Source: a virus. Taken from it: a DNA stretch of 28,667 nucleotides. The stretch lies in IMG/VR virus record IMGVR_UViG_3300008107_001297, positions 1-28,667 of that record; one strand, written 5' to 3'. The position numbers and the translations under genes are program-made. Position 1 is the stretch's first letter, and every line of letters starts with the position of its first letter. Positions 1 to 5,442 of the stretch are shown piece by piece. The notes under the pieces were generated by a model that saw nothing but the letters and a program-made list of their open reading frames with translations, was not told where the DNA came from and did not search any database.

Positions 1-161
1 GCTGCTGACATAAATCTTGCAGGAAAACCTTTTCCTGTATACCTATTTGTTTCTGAATAGTCTTCAAATTGACCGCCTCTTTGGGCTTTTTTTACTTTAG
101 CTTCTTTAATAGCTCTATTTGCTTTAGGAGCTCTTGTTCCTGTTTGTGCAATCCTTCTCAT
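1..161 (-). CDS. small basic KAQ-motif protein, 3' end outside window
   Basis: Reading leftward from the ATG at 161 gives an open frame of 53 codons that runs off the window edge without a stop. The protein begins MRRIAQTGTRAPKANRA and contains KKAQRGGQF at about residues 25-33. It is rich in Lys, Arg and Ala. The KKAQRGG motif matches the KAQYG/KAQWG/KAQGG motifs of the genes just upstream in transcription (190-690 and 1881-2354), so it is probably the next member of the same array. The role is unknown; a small DNA-binding or capsid-associated virion protein is an inference from charge and position. No Shine-Dalgarno sequence precedes the start, which is usual in this window. It is incomplete, so the total length is unknown. 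Confidence 0.7.
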   Translation of the reverse strand, partial: MRRIAQTGTRAPKANRAIKEAKVKKAQRGGQFEDYSETNRYTGKGFPARFMSA

Positions 162-189
162 TGTATTTGTTTTTATGTTTGTTTAAAAA

Positions 190-690
190 TTATTTTTTAG
201 AAGATTTTTTAGCCACACCATACTGAGCCTTTGGTTTTTTAGGCTTTATAAAAGGAGGTCCAGAATAACGTTTGATAAGACTGCTGTCCTTAGGTGTCTT
301 AGCTCCTCCTTGAGCTTTGGTTAGACGCTTTACCGCTTTAAGCTTAGTACCTTTTTTAGCACTACCTTGTCCACCAGCTACATTTTCACCTTTCCACATC
401 TTATCGTCTGTTATACCTCTACGTTTACCAGGACGACCAGAACTTTCATTTTCCATCATGTACTGTCTCTTTACAATACCATTCCTCATGATTTCTTTTT
501 CTTTCAACCTTTGTTCCAATTCTTTAGTGCGTTCATTTTGTTCTTTTCTTAACTGTCTATCACTTTTTATTCCTGATTTACGACTTCTGCCACATCCAGG
601 ATCTCCAGGATTTATACATCTTGTAGAGCTTGTGTATTGCTTACGAAGTTTTCTAGACATCCCATATTGGGCTTTTGCAATGTTTCTCAT
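190..690 (-). CDS. highly basic KAQYG-repeat protein (166 aa)
   Basis: This 166-residue protein is extremely rich in Lys and Arg and has no recognisable enzyme domain. It carries the motif KAQYG twice, near each end (residues 6-10 and about 155-159), and KAQGG in between (about 125-129). The motif is shared with neighbouring small proteins. A central stretch (about residues 40-70) is charged and probably helical (KSDRQLRKEQNERTKELEQR). A short Cys-containing segment lies near residues 25-34 (CINPGDPGCG). It starts 4 bp after the stop of the 107-residue gene and belongs to the same run. Charge, low complexity and location among virion genes suggest a structural or DNA-condensing protein, but this is inference. 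Confidence 0.75.
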   Translation of the reverse strand: MRNIAKAQYGMSRKLRKQYTSSTRCINPGDPGCGRSRKSGIKSDRQLRKEQNERTKELEQRLKEKEIMRNGIVKRQYMMENESSGRPGKRRGITDDKMWKGENVAGGQGSAKKGTKLKAVKRLTKAQGGAKTPKDSSLIKRYSGPPFIKPKKPKAQYGVAKKSSKK

Positions 691-694
691 GTTA

Positions 695-1018
695 TTATTT
701 TTTATGCATTTTTTTTAATGTTTGAGCAAGACGTGCTCTTTGACCAAGTTTCCCAGGCTTCTTAGCAGCAGCTGTAAGTTTACTAGCAGGAATAGGCTTT
801 CCAGGTTTAGCTCCTAATTGTTTACGAAGAGCTCCAGGTTTCTTAATAGCCTTCTGTATCCATTTGCCACCTTTAGCTTTTGGAGTTTTACCGCCTGTTT
901 GCATTTTACCAATGGTGCGGTTTTGAACATCTATCCAATCTCCTGTAATATTGGGAGCTTTCTTTGTAGAGCTTGTAACACCTGCAGCAACCAATCTGCC
1001 TTTTTTAACTGTTGCCAT
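695..1018 (-). CDS. highly basic small protein of the GGKT array (107 aa)
   Basis: This 107-residue protein is Lys/Ala/Gly-rich and begins MATVKKGRLVAAGVTSSTKK. The centre has MQTGGKTPKAKGGKWIQKA, which matches GGKS, GGKT and GGAKTPK stretches in the flanking basic proteins. The C-terminal half is made of basic Lys-Pro-Gly segments (KKPGKLGQRARLAQTLKK). No enzymatic domain is visible. It lies between the HNH endonuclease gene and the 166-residue KAQYG protein, with tiny gaps. It probably does the same kind of job as its neighbours: a packaged basic protein that binds DNA or decorates the capsid. The function is not established from sequence. Confidence 0.72.
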   Translation of the reverse strand: MATVKKGRLVAAGVTSSTKKAPNITGDWIDVQNRTIGKMQTGGKTPKAKGGKWIQKAIKKPGALRKQLGAKPGKPIPASKLTAAAKKPGKLGQRARLAQTLKKMHKK

Positions 1019-1036
1019 TTTATTTTATTTTATGAA

Positions 1037-1486
1037 TTAACAATTCCATTTTCTCAGGTAATCAGCCAGTTTCTTGGCTATCTCTGAACTATCTTTTACC
1101 TTACCAGCAGCTAAGTTACAATTTCCGCAGAGAATTTCTCTAACTTCTCCAGTAAGATGATTATGATCTACGTGTGGTTTATTATGTTGTCTACCTGTTG
1201 TATCAAGCTCTATTCCACAACACGCACATTTATTATTTTGTTCTTTCAACATCTCATCAAATCTTTCTGATGTGATGTTATATTTTGCAGGCAGGTTCCA
1301 TTTTCTAGTAGCTACTCTCATGCATTCTCTACAAGCATAATCTAATCCACTTTTTTGATGTCTGTTTTTGTTAAACTCAGAAGGATTTTTCCATTCTCTA
1401 CACTTACTACATCTAAATCTCCCCAGCTCATCAGGAACTTTTGCAACTCTTCCCCAATCTCTCTTTCTTTTTTCTAACAATGCCAT
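1037..1486 (-). CDS. endonuclease VII-type HNH endonuclease (149 aa), inserted cassette
   Basis: The protein has the organisation of the recombination-endonuclease-VII/HNH zinc family. An N-terminal zinc-ribbon-like part uses C26-x2-C29 and C52-x2-C55. It is followed by the nuclease core with C87-x2-C90, HVDHNHLTGEVREILC (His105, Asp107, His108, Asn109, His110) and C120-x2-C123. The family cuts DNA, either branched DNA or a homing target. The gene sits alone among unrelated basic structural genes and overlaps the 3' end of the preceding gene by 13 bp. A 19-bp direct repeat (18/19 identical) brackets it: one copy holds its start codon and the neighbour's stop, the other its own last codons and stop. 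That is the signature of a mobile homing-type cassette. Family assignment is firm; a homing role is inferred. Confidence 0.88.
   Translation of the reverse strand: MALLEKRKRDWGRVAKVPDELGRFRCSKCREWKNPSEFNKNRHQKSGLDYACRECMRVATRKWNLPAKYNITSERFDEMLKEQNNKCACCGIELDTTGRQHNKPHVDHNHLTGEVREILCGNCNLAAGKVKDSSEIAKKLADYLRKWNC
1038..1056. repeat. 19-bp direct repeat, left copy (HNH cassette end)
   Basis: The plus-strand sequence taacaattccattttctca differs from the copy at 1475-1493 by one base (t/g at position 8). Read on the minus strand it encodes the end of the HNH protein, ...LRKWNC followed by TAA. The other copy encodes the end of the neighbouring basic protein, ...LRKWHC followed by TAG, in the same relative frame. 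Confidence 0.85.
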
Positions 1487-1881
1487 TTTCTCAAACTCTT
1501 GTTGATCCTGCTGTTTGGATCGTTTGCTGTTTTAGCAGATGTAAGACGTTTCTTCATTCCTGACATCCTTGCACAGAATGACTTTCTTCTCTTAGCAGAT
1601 TTACTTCCAGGTTTGAGTTTGGAAGGTTTTGTTGTAACAGCTGTCTTAAGTTTGCTTCCAGGATTAGCTGCTCTATAAGAAGCTACACCTTTTTTGTTCA
1701 ATCCACCTTCAGGATTCTTACCTTCTTTTCTTGTCCAAGCTGGTGATTTACCACCATTTCTTAACGTAGATCCTTTGAATTGCCCTGTTTTTTTAATAAG
1801 AGGCCCATTAGGAACAGGAGATATTGATCCCTTTATTGCAGGAATTGTATCCCCTATTTTAGCTTTTCTTATTCTAGGCAT
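1474..1881 (-). CDS. basic small virion-type protein (135 aa)
   Basis: This 135-residue basic protein begins MPRIRKAKIGDTIPAIKGS. It contains NGGKSPAWTRKEG (about residues 42-54), related to the GGKT-type motif of its neighbours, and a C-terminal basic region with KSAKRRKSFCARMSGMKKR (about 93-111). The R[KR]KSFCARMSGM pattern is, from memory, recurrent in small basic proteins of large phages; no function is known to me. Its ATG overlaps the stop of the upstream gene as TAATG at 1881, so translation is probably coupled. Its last seven codons (LRKWHC, stop) form part of the direct repeat at the HNH cassette edge. It is likely to be a structural or DNA-binding protein by context. Confidence 0.75.
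   Translation of the reverse strand: MPRIRKAKIGDTIPAIKGSISPVPNGPLIKKTGQFKGSTLRNGGKSPAWTRKEGKNPEGGLNKKGVASYRAANPGSKLKTAVTTKPSKLKPGSKSAKRRKSFCARMSGMKKRLTSAKTANDPNSRINKSLRKWHC
1475..1493. repeat. 19-bp direct repeat, right copy (HNH cassette start)
   Basis: This is the partner of the 1038-1056 repeat (18/19 identical). On the minus strand it holds the final codons of the 135-residue basic protein and, in another frame, the ATG of the HNH gene. The two repeats mark the probable edges of an inserted 437-bp unit (repeat start to repeat start). The insertion leaves the interrupted gene's product essentially unchanged. Confidence 0.85.
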
Positions 1882-2354
1882 TACTTTTTCTTTGTTTGGG
1901 CTTTTATTTTACGCTCTTGTTTAAGCATTGCAGTTGTAGGAGCTTTAGGTTTAGCACCAGTCTTTTTATTCTGAGCTGCTTTGCTCCTCAAATTGTCCCA
2001 AAGACCTCTTTGAGAAACACTTCCATCTTTTCTTTTTAACATCATAGTTTTACCGCCTTTTTTTTGTTTTTCCAAGACATCTTTAGGGACATTTATAGTC
2101 TCTTTCTTTAATACTTTTCCTTTTTCTTTAAGAGACATTACTTCTTTCCTTTGTCCATCTGAAGTAGTGATATATTTGTGTTTATACACTCTACGAGGAC
2201 TCTCTTTTGTTTTTTTCTCAATGTCCTTTTCTACCATCATACTAGCTCCTGTAAATGGATTTTCGTAAAAGGAAGTTATATTCCTACCACCAGGTTCTTT
2301 TATAACCTGACGTTTACCTTTTCTAATTCCCCACTGAGCTTTTTTTGTGTTCAT
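1881..2354 (-). CDS. basic KAQWG protein (157 aa)
   Basis: The protein starts MNTKKAQWGIRKGKRQ, placing the KAQWG motif at residues 5-9. Further GGKTMMLKRKDG lies near residues 100-111, and the C-terminus ends in KAQTKKK. It is strongly basic throughout, with a mid-region that can form charged beta or helical segments (YITTSDGQRKEVMSLKEKGK). It is the first gene of the basic array in transcription order and follows the 81-residue acidic gene by about 15 bp. Its stop overlaps the next start (TAATG at 1881). Motif sharing with four neighbours indicates a paralogous or convergently built family. The function is unknown; virion association is inferred. Confidence 0.75.
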   Translation of the reverse strand: MNTKKAQWGIRKGKRQVIKEPGGRNITSFYENPFTGASMMVEKDIEKKTKESPRRVYKHKYITTSDGQRKEVMSLKEKGKVLKKETINVPKDVLEKQKKGGKTMMLKRKDGSVSQRGLWDNLRSKAAQNKKTGAKPKAPTTAMLKQERKIKAQTKKK

Positions 2355-2369
2355 GACACAGAAGTTAAC

Positions 2370-2615
2370 TTATGATTTAGGTTCGTCTAGAAGCTCTACA
2401 GCTATCCCGTTTTCTACAGCTCTTTGAAGAGCACCTTCAACAACAGTGTTTGCTTGATTTGCAATTAAAATACGTGCTGCTTCTTGAGTGTTTAAAACAG
2501 CTCTTAAAGCATTGAGAACCAATCCAAATTCTCCACCAGACAAGATGAAAGAATCATCAGGAGTCCATGTGTATTTCTTGTTTGGATCGTAAGAGGGTTT
2601 TTGTTGTTCTGACAT
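2370..2615 (-). CDS. unknown conserved-looking small protein (81 aa)
   Basis: The protein starts MSEQQKPSYDPNKKYTWTPDD. Unlike its downstream neighbours it is not basic. The N-terminal third is polar (PNKKYTWTPDDSFILSGGEF, residues 11-30). The rest looks like amphipathic helices (LVLNALRAVLNTQEAARILIA and VVEGALQRAVENGIAVELL). No motif identifies it. It lies between the 144-residue EIRVYN-ending protein and the basic array, after a 57-bp gap. It could be a small structural or accessory protein; I cannot name a function. Helical prediction is by eye. Confidence 0.7.
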   Translation of the reverse strand: MSEQQKPSYDPNKKYTWTPDDSFILSGGEFGLVLNALRAVLNTQEAARILIANQANTVVEGALQRAVENGIAVELLDEPKS

Positions 2616-2672
2616 AAATTTTGGTTTTAGGGAGTAAAAATAAATAATTAAAATGATATTTCCAAATATTTT
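2616..2672 (-). other. short intergenic gap with weak inverted repeat
   Basis: This 57-bp AT-rich gap holds an imperfectly isolated ATATTTGGAAATAT palindrome (about 2659-2672) just after the stop of the 144-residue gene, followed on the minus strand by T-rich sequence. It could be a weak terminator, but the stem is A/T only. No TAnnTTTG promoter match is present. Confidence 0.25.
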
Positions 2673-2693
2673 TTAATTATACACTCTGATTTC
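2673..2693. repeat. 21-bp identical gene end, copy 1
   Basis: These bases encode the shared C-terminus (EIRVYN, stop) and are identical to 6605-6625. Identity at synonymous positions beyond protein conservation points to homologous exchange or duplication between the 144- and 204-residue protein genes. Confidence 0.75.
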
Positions 2694-3107
2694 AACAAAT
2701 ACATACTGCTCATTAGTAGGAGAACCTGTATTGTCATTTTGTTCTACTCTTACAATCCAAGGTGAAGGACTAAATTCTCCACTAACAATGTAGATATTAT
2801 TACCACTTGGTGTAGCACTACTAACTTGAACATATACATTATTTTGACCAATGAGCCCAGTAACTGCTCCTGAACTTATTTGACCACTTGTTGCTGTCCA
2901 TGTAATTGTAACCCCTAATGTATTTTCAAAAACAGTAGCACTACCATCACCCATCAGAATTTGTGCTGTGTACACTTTGTATTTAGGAGCAGGGAGTTTA
3001 TCCTCTACAAATCTGTCTAAATTGAACCATCCTTTGGGGGCTTTTGCCTGGGAGGGATTGTTATTTATAAGCTTATCCCAAAAGCCAGTTTTAATAAATG
3101 TGGGCAT
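2673..3107 (-). CDS. tail/fibre accessory protein of the VYTA...EIRVYN family (144 aa)
   Basis: The N-terminal part (about residues 1-40) is unique: MPTFIKTGFWDKLINN... The rest shares a module with the 204-residue protein at 6605-7219. Both have APKYKVYTA / KPKYNVYTA at the module start, VFENTLG / VLENTIG in the middle and EIRVYN at the very C-terminus. The last 21 coding bases are identical between the two genes (2673-2693 and 6605-6625), which suggests recent exchange. The module is Ser/Thr/Gly-rich and beta-like, as in tail-fibre or decoration domains. Substrate and attachment are unknown. It follows the 94-residue gene closely, in the same operon. Confidence 0.72.
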   Translation of the reverse strand: MPTFIKTGFWDKLINNNPSQAKAPKGWFNLDRFVEDKLPAPKYKVYTAQILMGDGSATVFENTLGVTITWTATSGQISSGAVTGLIGQNNVYVQVSSATPSGNNIYIVSGEFSPSPWIVRVEQNDNTGSPTNEQYVFVEIRVYN

Positions 3108-3112
3108 ATGTT

Positions 3113-3397
3113 TTAGTTTAATTCTATATCAAATACTATCGTTGCTGAGGTTTTTATACTTTTGCTTAAGTTGAGTCTAATGTTGAATAAATTGTGTAAT
3201 TTCAATATCTCTTGGAGAAGCATGTCATTATATTTGGGTGCTGATGTTGCTATCCTAAAATGGTAAGAATGAGGTGTTTTAGTTATTTCCATAGAACAAA
3301 GCTCATCCACCGATTCTACAAGACCCATAAAATGCTGAAAGTAGGCTGCATCATTATCAGCCATCACCTCAGGAAAATACTTCTTTATTATATACAT
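3113..3397 (-). CDS. unknown phage protein (94 aa)
   Basis: This 94-residue protein begins MYIIKKYFPEVMADNDAAYFQHFMGL. It appears to be a compact alpha/beta protein: an N-terminal helix with VESVDELCSMEITK, a strand with SYHFRIAT, a helical stretch LLQEILKLHNLFN and a C-terminal strand ATIVFDIELN. I recognise no family. Its ATG overlaps the stop of the Dps-like gene as TAATG at 3397, so the two are probably translated in a coupled way and may act together. It has no signal peptide or membrane segment. Function is not assigned. Confidence 0.7.
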   Translation of the reverse strand: MYIIKKYFPEVMADNDAAYFQHFMGLVESVDELCSMEITKTPHSYHFRIATSAPKYNDMLLQEILKLHNLFNIRLNLSKSIKTSATIVFDIELN

Positions 3398-3810
3398 TAA
3401 GACAGAGTTAGTAAATATTTTACTTTAGCCGCTTCCCCAGAAAGTGCATCAGCAAGATTTGAAATATCGTGATATCCATTGCTTTCTGCATAGCTTTTTA
3501 AAGAGGATGAGAAAGACAAAAGATTTGATACACATTCACTGGATGTACAGTTTGTAAGAGGTTCTATCTTATAAGGACCAGGTTTCCTACCTGTATATCC
3601 CATAAGCTTCTCTATAACACCATCTTTGAAATCATGGACATAATCGTACAATCCCCCAACAGCTTGATGTTCTGCATAACTACTTGTTTGCCAATGAATT
3701 AGATGTAGTTGCTCATGAAAATATGTAAGCTTTCCAGCTATATTTTCTAATGTCATTTCTCCAGAAGAACTATTTAGCATTTCTTGAGGGAATAAAGATT
3801 TAATTGCCAT
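3397..3810 (-). CDS. Dps/ferritin-like helical protein (DUF5856-type), 137 aa
   Basis: The segment LTYFHEQLHLIHWQTSSYAEHQAVGGLYDYVHDFKDGVIEKLMG (about residues 28-71) resembles the first two helices of Dps/ferritin-like proteins. It has His-Trp (HWQTSSYAEH) where Dps has HWNxxGxxFxxLH, and an acidic helix follows. From memory, phage proteins with this pattern are labelled DUF5856 and predicted to have a ferritin-like fold. Length fits one four-helix bundle. Some ferroxidase-type ligands look present (His in HLIHW, His in YAEH, Asp in YDYVHDF), but activity is not assured. It may sequester metal or bind DNA or virions. It precedes the 94-residue gene with a TAATG overlap. Confidence 0.6.
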   Translation of the reverse strand: MAIKSLFPQEMLNSSSGEMTLENIAGKLTYFHEQLHLIHWQTSSYAEHQAVGGLYDYVHDFKDGVIEKLMGYTGRKPGPYKIEPLTNCTSSECVSNLLSFSSSLKSYAESNGYHDISNLADALSGEAAKVKYLLTLS

Positions 3811-3825
3811 TTTATTTGTTTACTT

Positions 3826-4239
3826 TTATAATGATATAATTTCTAAAAAATAACTACCAGGAATTGGATAAATTGATACTGCATATTTAAGAGGTCCTTC
3901 AGAAGCTATTTGTAAACAAATTTGATCTGGTGCAGAATAAGTAAACTTTCCAAAAGAAGATAAATTTGTATTCAAAAACTCAACAAATTCTTCATATGTT
4001 GTACTAGTATTATTTCCTATAAGAAGTTGTAATTGACCCCATGAACCTGAAAGTTTAAAAAGTATGCTAGTTTGATTTATAGTTTCAGAATCAACAGTAG
4101 TACATGTAATTATATTACTTAATCCACTAACAGGATTACAACACTCATATCCCTGCACTTCCTTCCAATTACCTACCTTGGGCTTGTTCTTTCTCCATAT
4201 AAGAGAACTAGAGACAGCTCTACCGCTACCATCGTAGCG
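3826..4239 (-). pseudogene. 3' part of a split APKVG-module protein gene
   Basis: Read from 4239 this frame encodes RYDGSGRAVSSSLIWRKNKPKVGNWKEVQGYECCNPVSG (broken here only by this description) and then about 100 further residues to the stop at 3826. The first ~35 residues align with the N-termini of the intact proteins at 4983-5441 (FVRYAQN..., APKVGTWKEV, ICC) and 9007-9354 (FVRYANN..., APKVGVWKEV, LCC). The missing first 12 residues lie at 4925-4960, on the far side of a ~685-bp insertion carrying a GIY-YIG nuclease. Expression needs splicing, an internal start (a GTG at 4156-4158 would give about 110 residues) or is lost. The downstream part is Thr/Ser-rich and structural in character. 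Confidence 0.75.
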
Positions 4240-4907
4240 AATATTTTTTTTCTACACCACTCTCCTACAGAACTAGGAGAAACATTTTCACATTCAGCAG
4301 CATGATGTAAAGAGTTATAATCTGCTAAAAGTTTATTGTCAATAGTATATTTATAAACTCTTTTGCCTCTTGGATTGATCCAACCCTTCTCTTTTCTTTC
4401 TTTGTTTTTTAAAGATATAAGCTCTTTTGTTTCTTCAGAATGTTTTTTGTTCTTCATTCCTCCAACCTGTCCCTTATGAGAGATAGATAGTTTTTTTAAA
4501 TGTTCTTCTGAATATATTCCTTTTTTATTTTTATTCCAAGGAGTGTTTCCTTTATTACCTTTACCTCCTTCTGAAATATTTAAAATATCATATCCCTCAT
4601 CTCTGTATTTTTGAATATATTGTATTTCTTTTTCAAACGCTTCTTCTTCAGACAATTTTTCTTCTATTATTTCAAAAGCAACCTTTTTTCCCAAATTATC
4701 AATTGTGTTGTTTAACCAAACATACAATGGTTTATGTAAACAAGTTTTTCTTTTTCTATCAGTGTTGTGTTTAGTTACTCTTTGTTTTGGATTTTTAGTA
4801 ACTCCAACGTATATACAATTATCACTTTTATCAAAAGAGTACATTATGTAAAGAGAAAAATCATTTTCAGGCTCATTGATATTAACTATACCGTTATAAT
4901 CCCTCAT
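4173..4907 (-). CDS. GIY-YIG homing endonuclease with NUMOD3 and NUMOD1-like DNA-binding domains (244 aa)
   Basis: The N-terminal catalytic domain has a degenerate GIY-YIG signature (LYIMYS at 19-24, IYVGVTKNPKQRVTKH at 32-47 with Arg43), the acidic helix EKEIQYIQKY with Glu94, and LNISEGGKG at 109-117. NUMOD3-like segments follow (NTPWNKNKKG and KNKKHSEETKE), then a NUMOD1/IENR-like helix-turn-helix (RVYKYTIDNKLLADYNSLHHAA... VSPSSVGEWCRKK, about 183-221). This is the standard build of phage homing endonucleases. It fills nearly the whole segment that splits a structural gene: its ATG is 17 bp after the 5' fragment. Its last ~22 residues, after ...WCRKKI, are translated from the interrupted gene in another frame, so the natural C-terminus is probably near residue 222. 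Confidence 0.9.
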   Translation of the reverse strand: MRDYNGIVNINEPENDFSLYIMYSFDKSDNCIYVGVTKNPKQRVTKHNTDRKRKTCLHKPLYVWLNNTIDNLGKKVAFEIIEEKLSEEEAFEKEIQYIQKYRDEGYDILNISEGGKGNKGNTPWNKNKKGIYSEEHLKKLSISHKGQVGGMKNKKHSEETKELISLKNKERKEKGWINPRGKRVYKYTIDNKLLADYNSLHHAAECENVSPSSVGEWCRKKIFATMVAVELSLVLLYGERTSPR

Positions 4908-4918
4908 TATAAATTGTT

Positions 4919-4960
4919 TTAGTTTACATAAGCTTTGAGATCACGTTTGTTTGTTGCCAT
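4919..4960 (-). pseudogene. 5' fragment of the split APKVG-module gene
   Basis: ATG at 4960 opens a 13-codon frame, MATNKRDLKAYVN, then TAA. It aligns with the start of the intact paralogues (MAQKKAFVRYAQ and MANKKGFVRYAN). Joining its valine codon (4925-4927) to the arginine codon at 4237-4239 gives AYV-RYDGSGRAVSSSLI, which restores the family pattern in frame. It therefore looks like exon-like fragment 1 of a gene interrupted by the GIY-YIG insertion, not an independent peptide. Confidence 0.75.
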
Positions 4961-4982
4961 TGTTTTATATTGTTTTTAAAGT

Positions 4983-5441
4983 TTAAGTAAAAGTTCCAAC
5001 AACAAAAGTTAGTTCTCCTATAGGACAAATAGATTGTTTTTTACATTCTGTCATTGTTAAAACTATCGTATCTCCATCTAGTGAAAATTGTCCTACTAAA
5101 GTAACAAGAATTGGATTATTACTACCATATGTATTATTTAAATAAGCTACTAAGTCTAATAAATTATTAGGATTAGGACTATAATTAGTACTATTAAAAC
5201 TAACTGTAACGTTGTCACATTTAAATTCCAAAAAAACTCCATTTGAAAAATCAGTCGTTTCTGGAGTAAATGATAATGTTACTGTTGTTTCATTACTACA
5301 ACAATTTCCTCCACCTCCACAACAAATGTCATAAGGAACCTCTTTCCATGTTCCCACCTTAGGAGCTTTTGTTCTAACAATTAAGCTTCCAGGAACCGCT
5401 TTATTTTGAGCGTAACGTACAAATGCTTTTTTCTGTGCCAT
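4983..5441 (-). CDS. structural protein with N-terminal APKVGxWKEV module (152 aa)
   Basis: Residues 1-40 (MAQKKAFVRYAQNKAVPGSL..., APKVGTWKEVPYDICC) form a module shared with the proteins at 9007-9354 and 3826-4239/4919-4960. It ends in a Cys-Cys pair. A Gly/Cys/Asn-rich linker follows (CCGGGGNCCSNET, about 41-53), then a Thr/Asn-rich beta-type domain (VTLSFTPETTDFSNG..., LVALVG-like strands). The constant N-terminus followed by a variable C-terminus is typical of an adaptor that docks different tips to one place on the virion. It is spaced one base from the upstream glycosyltransferase stop (TAAC-ATG). Ligand and location are inferred. Confidence 0.72.
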   Translation of the reverse strand: MAQKKAFVRYAQNKAVPGSLIVRTKAPKVGTWKEVPYDICCGGGGNCCSNETTVTLSFTPETTDFSNGVFLEFKCDNVTVSFNSTNYSPNPNNLLDLVAYLNNTYGSNNPILVTLVGQFSLDGDTIVLTMTECKKQSICPIGELTFVVGTFT

Positions 5442-5442
5442 G

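Noticed and set aside
4240-4924. Calling the GIY-YIG segment a group I intron
   Set aside because: Nuclease coding sequence nearly fills it and its 3' edge lacks the expected terminal G at the best join, so a ribozyme is not shown; kept as an open alternative only.
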